A stretch of 64,000 nucleotides of DNA from Leptolyngbya sp. O-77 (GCF_001548395.1 NZ_AP017367.1:3509001-3573000); one strand, 5' to 3'; positions 16,930-26,395 are shown, numbered from the stretch's first letter. Made by a program: numbers and translations. Notes: generated by a model not told the origin, from the letters alone.

Positions 16930-18207
16930 TCAGAAGAAAACCTTTACCACTTGTCCCTGAATCTCTTGACCCAGCCAGGGTGTGTTTGCCGAGCGAGATT
17001 GCAGCGTTTGGCGGGTGACTTTCCACAACGGGCGCGGGTCGAATAGGGTCAGGGGGGGAGGCGTGTCAGGGGCGATTCGCGAAGCGCTCCCTACAGGAAT
17101 CGCCTCTGGTTGCTCTCCCAAACAGCGCAGGGGGTTCGTACTCAGCGCCCGCCACAGCGTCAGCGCGGGCAGGTGTCCTGGCTCCACCAACTGCTGCCAG
17201 AGCAGCGGCAGCGCCAGTTCCAGCCCAATCGCCCCCGGTGGTGCTTCGGCAAAGGGGACGGTTTTTTCTTCGTAGGTGTAGGGGCTGTGGTCGATGGCGA
17301 TCGCCTCAATTACCCCATCACGCACCGCTTCGATCAGCGCCGCCTGATCGTCTGGCGTACCCAGCGGCGGCTCCAGGCGCAGGTTTGGGTCATAGCGGCC
17401 GACGGCTTGCGTATTCAGCAGTAGATGATGCCAGGTCGTGCTGGCGGTGATCGGCAGTCCGCTGGCTTTGGCTTGGGCAATTAGCGCCACGCTGCGAGCC
17501 GTGGAGACGCGCATCAGGTGAACGGGTGTGCCGATTTGGGCGACGCATTCCAGCAGGGCCGCCAGAGGCGCAGTTTCGGCGATCGCTGGCGCACCGGGTA
17601 GCCCAAACCGAATCGCGTCGGGGCCGTCGCGCATCACGCCGTTGCCCCGCAGGGTTTCGTCGCAGCACCAGAGGGCGATCGGTCGGTTCAGCGCCTGGGC
17701 ATATTCGAGCGATCGCCGCAAGAGTCCCCACTGGCGGATGGGTCGCCCGTCGGCAAAGCCCGCAATATCCGTCTGTGACAGCTCGCCCAACTCTGTCATC
17801 TGGTCGCCTTTGGCATCTAGCGTCAGGGCGGCCCAGGGTTGCAAACGGGGCAGTCCGGCTGGGGCGTGTTGCCGTATCCACTCCACATCGGCAGGCGTGG
17901 CGATTGCCGGATCGGTGTCGGGCAGCAGCAGCACCCGCCCAAAGCCACCCGCTCGTGCCGCCCGGTGCAGCGAGTCCAGCGTCTCTCGCGATTCGTAGCC
18001 CGGTTCCCCAGAATGGCTGTAGAGATCCACCAGCGCCGGGCCCAGCACTAGCCCCGAAGCATCCGTCACCGTCACATCAGCGCTGGGCGGCTCCACATCG
18101 TCGGCAATCGCCCGCACGCCGTCCGACTCGAGCCACACATCCACCACTCGATCCGTCTCTGCCATCGGATCGAGCAGCCTGACCTGGCGGAACAGTTCAC
18201 TCGCCAT
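16930..18207 (-). CDS. Dihydroorotase-like protein, probably lacking full metal site
   Basis: 425 residues of the amidohydrolase superfamily, close to type I dihydroorotase of pyrimidine synthesis. Active enzymes carry H-x-H after the first strand (DxHVHxREPG); here the segment is GPALVDLYSHSGEPGYESRETL, so the first His is replaced by Tyr. The bridging Lys loop is also not obvious, while a late Asp is retained (IAIDHSPYTYEEK). The same LVDLYSHSGEPG pattern is, from memory, usual in cyanobacterial members, so this may be a conserved non-catalytic PyrC' relative, as in bacteria where PyrC' supports aspartate transcarbamoylase. It faces dnaE-C (stops 17 bp apart) and ends the pair with the phosphatase gene upstream. 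Annotation as an active dihydroorotase is not secure. Confidence 0.75.
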   Translation of the reverse strand: MASELFRQVRLLDPMAETDRVVDVWLESDGVRAIADDVEPPSADVTVTDASGLVLGPALVDLYSHSGEPGYESRETLDSLHRAARAGGFGRVLLLPDTDPAIATPADVEWIRQHAPAGLPRLQPWAALTLDAKGDQMTELGELSQTDIAGFADGRPIRQWGLLRRSLEYAQALNRPIALWCCDETLRGNGVMRDGPDAIRFGLPGAPAIAETAPLAALLECVAQIGTPVHLMRVSTARSVALIAQAKASGLPITASTTWHHLLLNTQAVGRYDPNLRLEPPLGTPDDQAALIEAVRDGVIEAIAIDHSPYTYEEKTVPFAEAPPGAIGLELALPLLWQQLVEPGHLPALTLWRALSTNPLRCLGEQPEAIPVGSASRIAPDTPPPLTLFDPRPLWKVTRQTLQSRSANTPWLGQEIQGQVVKVFF

Positions 18208-18214
18208 AGCCCCT

Positions 18215-19558
18215 CTACAGCGCTCCAGCAGCCGTCTTGTCCAGCACGCCGCTGCCCAGGTGGGTAGTAATGTTGAGCGATTGCAGCATGGGCCGCCCTG
18301 TTGGGCCGTGGGGATAGTCGATTACCGTGACTGCGCCGTTGCCCTGCTTAAACACCCAGAACTTTTCTGGGCCCCAGCCCATCAGACCGCTAAGGATGGC
18401 TTTGTTGACCGCATCGTGGGCAACGACGAGGATGGTAATGGGGCGATTGCTCGGTGCGCTGGCGACGATTTCATTCCAGGCGGCGATCGCCCGCTCCCAC
18501 ACCTGTTGCAAATTCTCCCCAGCGGGCATCTGAACTGTTTCGGGTGTCACCTTCCAGGCGGCCAGTTCATCGGCGTAGACCTCCTGAATTTCCTCCTCCA
18601 GCTTGCCTTCCCATAGCCCGTGGCTGATTTCCTTGAGGCGATCGTCCGTCTCTAGGGCAACATCGGGGTGAAATTGCAGAATCAGTTCCGCCGTTTCCTT
18701 GGGGCGCAGCATGGGGCTGGTAATTGCCCGATCGATGGGGATATCTTTCAGAAAGAACGCGGCTTTTTCGCCCTGGACGCGCCCATTTTCATTCAGCGGT
18801 ACGTCGATTTGCCCCTGAAAGCGCTTTTCGCGGTTCCAATCGGTTTCGCCGTGGCGCACCAGCAGCATTCGCGGCCCGCGATGGTTGCCGCGCACGTCCG
18901 GCAGCGGCTTGCCCAGGTGATCGACCAGATTCACCGACTCCAACTGCACGGGTTCGCCAAAGCCGCCCGCAAAATTCAGCACGCTGATGGCGCAGTTGGC
19001 TTGATTCAGCGCATGATAGTCCGCTGGCCCCAGACCGACCGCCGTGCCAATTAGCGCCCGGTTGATGCCGCTGTGGGCAACGAGCAAAATCGTTTCGCCT
19101 GCGTGCTGCGGCAGTGTGTCCCGCCAAAACTGCGCTGCCTGACGATACAAGTCCACCACCGGGAAAAATTCCTGCTCCCCTTCTGGTGTCAGAAGCCGCA
19201 TCTTCAGCTTTTCTGGTTCCTGTTGCCAGTGGCGATAGGACTCCGGAAACCGCTCCTTCACCTCGTCAAAGGGCAGCCCTTCCCACTCCACCATGTTGAT
19301 TTCCTTGAGGTCGTCCCGCAGTTGCAGGGCGGGCGGATTGTCTAGCTGGGCCGTGAGAATTTCGGCCGTTTCCCGCGCCCGCTGGAGCGGACTGGCATAC
19401 ACGGCGGCAAAGGGCAGCCCGCGCAGTGCCAGCCCCGTCAGCTGGGCCGCCTCGCGCCCTTCGTCGGTCAGTGTAGACTCGTCAAAATGTCCCTGGATGC
19501 GGCGCAGGGTGTTGTAGGTGCTGATGCCGTGGCGCACCAGGATGACGCGAGTAGCCAG
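18215..19558 (-). CDS. Two-domain histidine phosphatase (phosphoglycerate mutase-like), probable CTG start
   Basis: 447 residues with two full histidine-phosphatase domains. The first has V-I-L-V-R-H-G-I-S-T-Y-N (catalytic His ~11) and AHSGINRAL; the second has LLVRHGETDWNREKRFQGQIDVPLNENG and VVAHDAVNKAIL. Such tandem proteins are typical of cyanobacteria and are annotated as phosphoglycerate mutase or phosphoserine phosphatase-like. The only ATG/GTG/TTG available in frame is the GTG of the L-V-R-H-G motif itself, which would delete strand beta-1. A CTG at 19556-19558 has GGAGG 8 nt upstream and gives (M)ATRVILVRHG, so CTG is taken as the start. Seven bases separate it from the downstream dihydroorotase-like gene, suggesting co-transcription. 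Confidence 0.85.
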   Translation of the reverse strand: MATRVILVRHGISTYNTLRRIQGHFDESTLTDEGREAAQLTGLALRGLPFAAVYASPLQRARETAEILTAQLDNPPALQLRDDLKEINMVEWEGLPFDEVKERFPESYRHWQQEPEKLKMRLLTPEGEQEFFPVVDLYRQAAQFWRDTLPQHAGETILLVAHSGINRALIGTAVGLGPADYHALNQANCAISVLNFAGGFGEPVQLESVNLVDHLGKPLPDVRGNHRGPRMLLVRHGETDWNREKRFQGQIDVPLNENGRVQGEKAAFFLKDIPIDRAITSPMLRPKETAELILQFHPDVALETDDRLKEISHGLWEGKLEEEIQEVYADELAAWKVTPETVQMPAGENLQQVWERAIAAWNEIVASAPSNRPITILVVAHDAVNKAILSGLMGWGPEKFWVFKQGNGAVTVIDYPHGPTGRPMLQSLNITTHLGSGVLDKTAAGAL

Positions 19559-19566
19559 GGCTGTGT

Positions 19567-19571
19567 CCTCC
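19567..19571 (-). promoter_or_regulatory. Shine-Dalgarno GGAGG deciding a CTG start
   Basis: GGAGG on the minus strand with 8 nt to CTG at 19558. No ATG, GTG or TTG lies in frame between the upstream in-frame TGA and the LVRHG motif other than the GTG within that motif. Confidence 0.65.
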
Positions 19572-20036
19572 GTGTATGAAAGGGGTGTACTGGGTGCAGA
19601 GGGTTGCTTTCAAATGCTTTCAAATAGAAGCATTCTACCCCGTTCGTTCTCCAAATCTGGGGGAATCTGGGGGGAACCTGGGACGAAATATAGGGAAAAT
19701 CTGGGGGCGATCGCCCTGCATGACACCCCATCCTGCTACACCTGTTGCTCTGACCAGGGGATCTCCAGGGGATCTATCGAGCGATGGAATTCGCTCGGTC
19801 ATCACTGCTGCGACTGGGGAACAGTGAGATAATGCCGGGGTAACCCTGCACGATGGCTGAACGTTCGTCACTCCACTTGTCACTCGAAGCAGCAGGATTG
19901 AGTCCCGTTGTCAGTGTTCTACTCCCAACATCAAATCCCTCAGTAAATCTCTCAATGTTAATCGTCTGTTGACCTGGCGCATAGCCCCAAACCCGTTATC
20001 TCTTCTCCAAATCTCTAACCCTTCTTCCCAAAAGGC
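19572..20036. other. Divergent intergenic region, ~465 bp
   Basis: Lies between the phosphatase gene (leftward) and the protease gene (rightward) and should hold both promoters. It contains G-rich short repeats (ATCTGGGGG/AATCTGGGG around 19665-19710) and HIP1 sites. No coding or RNA feature was recognised. Confidence 0.35.
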
Positions 20037-21614
20037 ATGACCCTCAAACGACTGATTCTCAGCGTGTTGACGCTGTTTGTGGCAATTTTGGTCGGCGGTT
20101 CGCTCTGGAGTAGTTTTCAAGAACCGCAAATTACGAACCGTTTACAGCTTTATCAGACCAACTTGCTGCTGCACGCCACGGCGGCCACCGAAATCACGGG
20201 AGAGGTCGATGGGGCGGCCTTGCAAAAGGCGCTGCTAGGAGAGTCTCCGCTGAAGACGGCGCTGGAGCAGTATCAAGCCGTTCGGAAGGCGGCAGAGGCC
20301 GATCTGGCGAAGCTGGAAAAGCGGTTGGCGACGGTTGATCCGGCGACGCTGGGAGACTCTGGCCCGCCGCCCGCTGCGTCCGCGCGCCCGATTCCGTCGC
20401 GCACGGTCGATTCGCAAGCGGCCCGCCTGACTACTGCGCTCCAGCAGCAGCGATCGCTCCTCGATCAGTTGGATTTGAGCATTGGCATTTTGCAGGCGGA
20501 GCAGGGCGATTTGACCGCTGCCCAGCAAACCTGGGGAAAACTGGCCGAGAGCGCCGCAGCAGGCAGCCCCGCAGCGGACACCGCCAGAACCCTGACGGGC
20601 CTCTGGAACGAGCCGCCTCGCATTGTGCCCGATGCCGAAATGCAGCTTCAGAAGGGGCTAGAGGGCTGGTTTCGCTATACGGCGTTGGATCGACTCTATA
20701 GCTTGCAGCAGCGCACTGAGGCGCTGAACGCGCTGCGGGCAGACGAGGCAGCGATCGCCCAGGGAACCCTCGGCAAGCTGGCGCTGGTGGGCACAGTGCC
20801 CGTGTTAGGGGCGATCGCCGGGGCAGGGCTACTGGTTTTTCTGGTCGCCCAGCGGCTGACCCAAGGCAAACAGTCGATCCTGGCGCTAAATGGCGAGGTA
20901 CCGTGGGACGTGCCCTGGGACTGGGAAATCATCTGGCAAGTGCTGATTGTCGGCTTTTTCATTGCGGGGCAGGTGGTGGCACCGCTGATTGTCGGGGTGC
21001 TGAGTCCAGTCCTGACGGCGTTTGGGCCACGGGCAAAGGCGGTCTATGCCTTCACCTATTACCTGCTGATGGCGGGGTCGGGGCTGGCGGTGCTGTACTG
21101 GTCGATCCGCAAGTGGATTCCCCTACCCAAGGACTGGTTTCAATATCGCGTGGCGGGCCGCTGGCCGCTGTGGGGGCTGGGTGGCTATCTGGTGGCGCTG
21201 CCGCTGATGATTGGCGTGTCGCTGGTGAATCAGCAAATCTGGCAGGGGCAGGGCGGCAGCAATCCGCTCTTGCAAATTGTCCTGGAAGAAGGCGATGCGC
21301 TGTCGCTGGGGCTGTTCCTGTTCACCGCTGCGGTGGCCGCGCCGATTTTTGAAGAGACGCTATTTCGCGGGTTTCTGCTGCCGTCGCTGACGCGGTATAT
21401 GCCCGTGTGGGGGGCGATCGCCCTTAGCAGCCTGCTATTTGCCGTTGCCCACCTCAGCCTATCGGAGGTGATCCCGCTGACCACGCTGGGCGCAGTGTTG
21501 GGAATGGTCTATACGCGATCGCGCAATCTGCTAGCGCCTATCCTGCTGCACAGCCTGTGGAACGCCATCACCATGATTGGGCTATTTGTGCTGGGGAGCG
21601 GGGCACGGCTATAG
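20037..21614 (+). CDS. CPBP-family intramembrane glutamic protease
   Basis: 525 residues. An N-terminal signal/anchor (RLILSVLTLFVAILVGGSLW) leads to a ~200-residue extramembrane region with a TPR-like helical character, then at least six membrane segments. The CPBP/Rce1-like motifs are present near the C-terminus: EETLFRGFLLPSL (Glu-Glu-x3-Arg), FAVAHLSL (F-x3-H) and LHSLWNA (H-x3-N). These enzymes cleave peptide bonds in the membrane; in bacteria they include bacteriocin-immunity proteins, while the long cyanobacterial type is linked to thylakoid or plasma membrane maintenance by family only. The gene is alone on its strand and converges with the PBP gene (29 bp between stops). Confidence 0.9.
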   Translation: MTLKRLILSVLTLFVAILVGGSLWSSFQEPQITNRLQLYQTNLLLHATAATEITGEVDGAALQKALLGESPLKTALEQYQAVRKAAEADLAKLEKRLATVDPATLGDSGPPPAASARPIPSRTVDSQAARLTTALQQQRSLLDQLDLSIGILQAEQGDLTAAQQTWGKLAESAAAGSPAADTARTLTGLWNEPPRIVPDAEMQLQKGLEGWFRYTALDRLYSLQQRTEALNALRADEAAIAQGTLGKLALVGTVPVLGAIAGAGLLVFLVAQRLTQGKQSILALNGEVPWDVPWDWEIIWQVLIVGFFIAGQVVAPLIVGVLSPVLTAFGPRAKAVYAFTYYLLMAGSGLAVLYWSIRKWIPLPKDWFQYRVAGRWPLWGLGGYLVALPLMIGVSLVNQQIWQGQGGSNPLLQIVLEEGDALSLGLFLFTAAVAAPIFEETLFRGFLLPSLTRYMPVWGAIALSSLLFAVAHLSLSEVIPLTTLGAVLGMVYTRSRNLLAPILLHSLWNAITMIGLFVLGSGARL

Positions 21615-21643
21615 AGCCAGCAACTTGTTCAAAACTCGCAGCC

Positions 21644-23629
21644 CTACGGTCGGATAAACGCTGACGGCGGCTGGAAGTTCTCCACAGGCACATCCTTCAG
21701 CGCCCGCAGCATAAAGTTTCGCCAAATCGGAGCGACATAGCGCCCCCCCGTTACGCCCTGTCCGACGGGGCTGTAGTTGTCGTTGCCTACCCACACCGCC
21801 ACCGAAAGCTGAGGCACATAGCCCACAAACCAGATATCTCGTTCCGCAGAAGTGGTGCCCGTCTTGCCCGCAGCAGGTCTGCCGATACTGGCCCCCTGCG
21901 CCGTGCCGCGAGTAATCACGCCCTGCATAATGTCGTTGAGCGAGGCCACCGCCCAGGGATCTAGCACAAGCTGCGGGCTGGGCGTATTGTCCAACAGCAC
22001 GCGCCCGGTGCTGTCCGTCACGCGGACGATAAAGGTCGTGTCCGACTGCCAGCCGCCGCTGGCAAAGGTGGCATAGGCCGCCGCCATCTCCAGCGGGGTC
22101 AAATCCACCGACCCCAAGGGCAGCGACACCACGGGTTCAATCGGACTCTTGATGCCCAGCGTTCGGCAGACTTCGATCACGCGGTTAATCCCCACCTCCT
22201 GACCCAGCTTTACAGCAGGAATGTTGCGCGACTGCTCCAGCGCCGCCCGAAAGCTCATCGCTCCATAAAAGCCGCCGCCATAGTTTTGCGGACGGTAGGT
22301 TTCGTAGCCGTCGGGATAGCTAACGGGCGTGTCCATCACAGTAGACTCTGGCGTGTACTTACCCGATGCCAGCGCTGCGTAGTACACAAACGGCTTGAAG
22401 GCAGATCCCGGCTGTCGCAGCGCCTGGATCGCTCGGTTGTATTGGCTGGTCTGGTAGTCTACACCACCGACCATTGCCTTCACGAAATGGGTGCGTGGAT
22501 CTACCGCCACCAGCGCCATCTGGTCTGCCCGAACGCCCTGGCGACGCAGGCTGCGGTGGCCTTCCCGAACCACCTGCTCGGCCATGTTTTGCATATTCAG
22601 GTCGATGGTGGTCTGCACGCGCATTCCGCCTTTCAGCACCGCATCCCGACCAAATCGTGCCTGGAGTTCCTGCTCGACGGCTTCGGTGATGTAGGGCGAG
22701 CGGCTGGTAGTGAACGAGGTAATATCACCCAGGATAATCGGCTGTTGCTTTGCGGCGGCGGCTTCCTGGGGCGTAATCCACTTCAGCTCCAGCATCCGAT
22801 TCAGCACAATCGCCTGACGGCGCTTGGCTAGCTGGTAATTCACAAAGGGACTGTATTCTTCTGGAGCCTGGATTAGCCCAGCCATCATGGCCGCCTCCGC
22901 CAAATTTAGCTGCGAGGCGGGCTTGCGGAAATAACTCTGGGCAGCGGTTTGTGCGCCGTAGTTGTTGTGTCCCCAATAGACCTGGTTCAGGTACATTTCC
23001 AGGATCTGAGGCTTGGTGAAGATTTGCTCTAGACGCAGCGCCAGCACGGCTTCGGCAATTTTTCGGCTGAGCGATCGCTCTGGCGTGAGAAACAGGTTCT
23101 TGATCAACTGCATCGTCACCGTCGAGCCGCCTTCCACTGTGCGCCCTTCTTCCAGGTTGCTGAGCAGCGCCCGCCCGACGCTGGTGGGGTTAATGCCGTG
23201 GTGCTGGTAGAAATAGCTGTCTTCAATTGCAAGCACAGCCCGCTTCAGGTGGGGCGATACCTCATCCAGTTCTACCACTTCGCGGTTGAACTCGTCGTGA
23301 ATGCTGTCGAGCAGCACCCCTTTCACGTCATACACGTAGCTCGTTTCAGCTGGGATATAGTTCCGCAGGACTCGCACATCGGGCAGGTTGCGGAAGCTAA
23401 TGGCCAACCCCACCAGCCCCCCCGCGATGACGGAACTGGTCAGCATCGTGGTGCCCAGCAGCGTTCCAGCCGTGACCTTGCCAACGGCCTGCACAAACTT
23501 GTAGATGGGGGCGAGATTATTGGTCTGAACATAGCTCTCAACCCGAGGCGCATTGGCGGCATTGGCAGCACGCGACTTGGCAGATGCTTTCTTTTGGGGT
23601 TTCTTTTGACGGGCGGTGTTTGACGACAC
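21644..23629 (-). CDS. Class A penicillin-binding protein (PBP1A-like)
   Basis: 661 residues. A basic N-terminus and one membrane anchor (about residues 48-76) precede a glycosyltransferase 51 domain (AIEDSYFYQHHGIN, EGGSTVTMQLIKNLFL, RKIAEAVLALRLE) and a transpeptidase domain with SxxK in QPGSAFKPF, SxN in EQSRNIPA and KTG in AAGKTGTT. It makes and crosslinks periplasmic peptidoglycan. The start is GTG at 23629, no better codon being available. The length suits cyanobacterial PBP1A homologues. It is divergent from tyrS with ~480 bp between. Intact. Confidence 0.95.
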   Translation of the reverse strand: MSSNTARQKKPQKKASAKSRAANAANAPRVESYVQTNNLAPIYKFVQAVGKVTAGTLLGTTMLTSSVIAGGLVGLAISFRNLPDVRVLRNYIPAETSYVYDVKGVLLDSIHDEFNREVVELDEVSPHLKRAVLAIEDSYFYQHHGINPTSVGRALLSNLEEGRTVEGGSTVTMQLIKNLFLTPERSLSRKIAEAVLALRLEQIFTKPQILEMYLNQVYWGHNNYGAQTAAQSYFRKPASQLNLAEAAMMAGLIQAPEEYSPFVNYQLAKRRQAIVLNRMLELKWITPQEAAAAKQQPIILGDITSFTTSRSPYITEAVEQELQARFGRDAVLKGGMRVQTTIDLNMQNMAEQVVREGHRSLRRQGVRADQMALVAVDPRTHFVKAMVGGVDYQTSQYNRAIQALRQPGSAFKPFVYYAALASGKYTPESTVMDTPVSYPDGYETYRPQNYGGGFYGAMSFRAALEQSRNIPAVKLGQEVGINRVIEVCRTLGIKSPIEPVVSLPLGSVDLTPLEMAAAYATFASGGWQSDTTFIVRVTDSTGRVLLDNTPSPQLVLDPWAVASLNDIMQGVITRGTAQGASIGRPAAGKTGTTSAERDIWFVGYVPQLSVAVWVGNDNYSPVGQGVTGGRYVAPIWRNFMLRALKDVPVENFQPPSAFIRP

Positions 23630-24107
23630 GGCAGGAAGGGTTTAAGGATTCAGTCAAGAAATGTTCAAAGCGGGCAGATGATTTCGGGCAGGATTTGGGG
23701 CAAGCGTTTGAGCAGATTTATATAAAAACAGCAGCATCAAAAGCAGCAGAGGCAGTGGCAAAGCCGAGCGAGTCGTGAAAAAATGAAACCTTGGCTCTTG
23801 CAGATCGCTCTTTTGGCAAGGGTTGGCTTTTTGGGTCTGGACAGTGCAGGCTTTAAGATACCCTGCCCTGAGCTATTCCAGAGACGGTGCCAGCGCTGAG
23901 AGCGTCAGGTAACTAAATACGATAGCGAAGGATTCGCGCATTCGTCATAGTTGCTGACAGGGGCTGTCGCCAGGTGGTTGATGAAAATCGCCGCTTTTGT
24001 ACAGCTTTTAGTAAGTATGGCTGAAGATTACATAATTTTCGAGTATTGTGCGGTTTTCTAAAGCCCCTGAGTTTGTAAGAGTTTGTAACCCCGTCTGGAT
24101 TAACCCT
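23630..24107. other. Divergent intergenic region between PBP and tyrS
   Basis: 478 bp without a recognisable gene. It must contain the two divergent promoters. A leader element for tyrS cannot be excluded, but no T-box or other known riboswitch was recognised. Confidence 0.35.
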
Positions 24108-25331
24108 ATGGCTGATTTATCGACTGATCCCTCTTTTCAATGGCTGTATCGGGGCATCAGCGAAATTTTTCCCGATCAGCGAGAATCGCAGAGCGCTGAC
24201 GAAAACCTGGCGCGACGGCTGGCGGAGAGCGATCGCCCCCTCCGCATCAAGTTTGGCATCGACCCCACGGGCACCGATATTCACCTGGGACACAGCACGG
24301 TCTATCGCAAGCTGCGGGCGTTTCAGGATGCGGGCCACACCGCGATTTTGCTAATCGGTGATTTTACCGCCCGCATTGGCGACCCCACGGGCAAATCGGA
24401 CGTGCGGAAGCAGTTGACCGAGGCAGAGGTCGCCCAAAATGCCCAGACCTATCTGGATCAGCTCCGCCCGATTTTGGACTTTGATACGCCGGGGCGACTG
24501 GAGATCCGCTACAACTCCGAATGGCTGTCAAAGCTTGATCTGGCAAAGATTCTAGAACTGCTGGGCACGATGACCGTGGGGCAAATGCTGGCGAAGGAGG
24601 GCTTTGCCGAGCGCTACGAAAAGGAGACACCGATTTATCTGCATGAATTTCTCTATCCGCTGATGCAGGGCTACGACTCGGTGGCGCTGGCGGCGGACGT
24701 GGAACTGGGCGGCACCGACCAGAAATTTAACCTGGCAGTGGGGCGCGACTTGCAGCGGCACTTTGGGCAGCGACCGCAGTTTGGGCTGCTGATGCCGATT
24801 TTGCCAGGAACGGACGGTGTTCAAAAAATGTCCAAATCGCTCAACAACTACGTGGCGCTGCGGGAAGACCCGCTGTCGATGTATTCCAAGCTGGAGAAAA
24901 TTCCCGACAGCGCCATCCTGCAATATTTTGAGCTGCTGACCAACCTGCCGCTGGATGCGCTGCCCGAAAACCCGCGCGATCGCCAAAAACTCCTCGCCCT
25001 CGAAGTTGTTAGCCAATATCATGGCAAAGAAGCCGCCCTCGAAGCCCAAAAGTCTGCGCTGAATCTGGTGCAGGGCGACGCGACAAAAGCCGAAGCAGTG
25101 CCAGAGTTTTCCCTCAGCGGCATTCAGTTTCCCGCTAAGCTGGCCTACATCCTGGGAGCCAGCGGCCTGTGCAAGAGCAGCAGTGACGGGCGACGACAGA
25201 TCCAGGGCGGTGCAGTGCGGCTAGATGGCGATCGCCTCGACAATCCTGACACAAGCTTTGACGCACCCGACGCGCTCACAGGGAAGGTGCTGCAAGTGGG
25301 CAAAAATCGCTTTACCCGACTCGTGCCCTAG
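24108..25331 (+). CDS. tyrS: Tyrosyl-tRNA synthetase
   Basis: 407 residues; a class I synthetase that charges tRNA-Tyr. The HIGH-type motif is DIHLGHSTV, the KMSKS loop is KMSKSLNNYVAL, and the C-terminal S4-like RNA-binding domain is visible (LAYILGASGLCKSSSDGRRQIQGGAVRLDG). ATG at 24108 (MADLSTDPSFQWLYRGI) is preferred over an upstream in-frame ATG that adds a poorly conserved 20 residues. The sequence ends at the TAG that forms the first bases of a palindromic repeat array, so the last residues (KNRFTRLVP) may have been set by the repeat insertion. Confidence 0.95.
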   Translation: MADLSTDPSFQWLYRGISEIFPDQRESQSADENLARRLAESDRPLRIKFGIDPTGTDIHLGHSTVYRKLRAFQDAGHTAILLIGDFTARIGDPTGKSDVRKQLTEAEVAQNAQTYLDQLRPILDFDTPGRLEIRYNSEWLSKLDLAKILELLGTMTVGQMLAKEGFAERYEKETPIYLHEFLYPLMQGYDSVALAADVELGGTDQKFNLAVGRDLQRHFGQRPQFGLLMPILPGTDGVQKMSKSLNNYVALREDPLSMYSKLEKIPDSAILQYFELLTNLPLDALPENPRDRQKLLALEVVSQYHGKEAALEAQKSALNLVQGDATKAEAVPEFSLSGIQFPAKLAYILGASGLCKSSSDGRRQIQGGAVRLDGDRLDNPDTSFDAPDALTGKVLQVGKNRFTRLVP

Positions 25332-25620
25332 TGCTGTGTCACAGCTAGAACTTAGGTTGGTAGTAAGCGCTTTAGCGCTGAAGCGCGTACTACGAGCCAA
25401 AGCATCACCCTAAAACTAGACCATGACACTGCCCTAGTCAGTGTCACAGCTAGAACTTAGGTTGGTAGTAAGCGCTTTAGCGCTGAAGCGCGTACTACGA
25501 GCCAAAGCATCACCCTAAAACTAGACCATGACACTGCCCTAGTCAGTGTCACAGCTAGAACTTAGGTTGGTAGTAAGCGCTTTAGCGCTAAAGCGCTTAC
25601 TACGAGCCAAGGCATCACCC
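25329..25620. repeat. Tandem array of 105-bp palindromic repeats (three copies, third interrupted)
   Basis: GTGTCACAGCTAGAAC recurs at 25336, 25441 and 25546, a strict 105-bp period. Each unit holds a 34-bp palindrome; in the third copy (25570-25603) it is perfect. The third unit breaks off at 25620 where an insertion sequence begins, and resumes at 26453. The first unit starts at the tyrS stop codon. It belongs to the same family as the copies at 365-477 and 59252-59357. Confidence 0.9.
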
Positions 25621-25632
25621 TAGGGCGTGTCA

Positions 25633-26100
25633 TCAATTAAGCCAAGTCAGGGCAGCCGCCATGTAAATTGCACTCAGAAACGTCTCGGCTAACTTGTCAT
25701 AGCGTGTCGCAATCGCTCGATACTGCTTGAGTTTGGCAAAGAAGTTCTCAATCAGATGCCGCGCTTTGTATAGCTCCTTGTCGTATTCACGCGGTGTCTT
25801 GCGGTTTCGCTTGGGCGGAATCACAGCAGCCTTGCCCTGTTGTTGGAGTCGCTCAACCACCCGTTGGTCTGCGTCATATCCTTTGTCAGCCAGGACTGTA
25901 TCAGCTTGAATGTTCTCTAGCAGCACATCAGCCCCATCAAGGTCACAGGTCTGCCCGGGTGTGAGGTGAAAGCCTGTCGGATTGCCCAGTGCATCGACAG
26001 TCGCATGAATCTTGGTGCTCAATCCCCCTTTACTACGACCAATGGCTTGGGCATTGGCATCCCCCCTTTGCCCCAGCACTATGCTGATGAGCACGCACAA
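25633..26100 (-). CDS. IS5-family transposase, OrfB (copy 1)
   Basis: The frame overlaps OrfA by 68 bp. It contains the rest of the DDE catalytic core: IGRSKGGLSTKIHA, the second Asp in VLADKGYDAD, and the Glu in LIENFFAKLKQYRAIATRYDK. It is most likely made as an OrfAB fusion by +1 (or -2) slippage at A3G6; both copies in the window keep the same arrangement. Confidence 0.9.
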   Translation of the reverse strand: MCVLISIVLGQRGDANAQAIGRSKGGLSTKIHATVDALGNPTGFHLTPGQTCDLDGADVLLENIQADTVLADKGYDADQRVVERLQQQGKAAVIPPKRNRKTPREYDKELYKARHLIENFFAKLKQYRAIATRYDKLAETFLSAIYMAAALTWLN

Positions 26101-26395
26101 TCGTGGTGTCGATCATGGCGTATTCGTTGTCTGCATCTTCAGACAGCACCTGAAACACCCGTTGCCATACGCCCGTCTTTGCCCAGCGCCGAAAGCGGGT
26201 GTGAACCTTGCGAAAATGACCAAACCGCTCTGGCAAGTCTCGCCAGGGAATGCCGGCTCGATATCGATATAGCACTGCCTCGACAAACAGACGATTATCC
26301 TTTGCTGTGACTCCCACCGCCCCCGCTCGTCCAGGGAGCAAATCTTGGAGCCGTTCCCATTGGTCATCGCGCAGGGCGTAGCGTCGGGTTGTCAT
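26033..26395 (-). CDS. IS5-family transposase, OrfA (copy 1)
   Basis: 120 residues, MTTRRYALRDDQWERLQDLLPG onward, the DUF4096-type N-terminal part of IS427-group transposases, with RAGIPWRDLPERFGHF and the first catalytic Asp in MIDTTIVRAHQ. The frame closes just after an A3G6 run (26061-26069 on the complementary strand), where a shift to the +1 frame enters OrfB. Confidence 0.9.
   Translation of the reverse strand: MTTRRYALRDDQWERLQDLLPGRAGAVGVTAKDNRLFVEAVLYRYRAGIPWRDLPERFGHFRKVHTRFRRWAKTGVWQRVFQVLSEDADNEYAMIDTTIVRAHQHSAGAKGGCQCPSHWS

Noticed and set aside
25329..25620. CRISPR array
   Set aside because: Units are whole 105-bp repeats without unique spacers, and single copies exist elsewhere; it is a tandem MITE-like repeat.
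26033..26100. Overlap of transposase frames treated as a damaging frameshift
   Set aside because: Both IS copies share the arrangement at the same A3G6 run, which fits programmed slippage.
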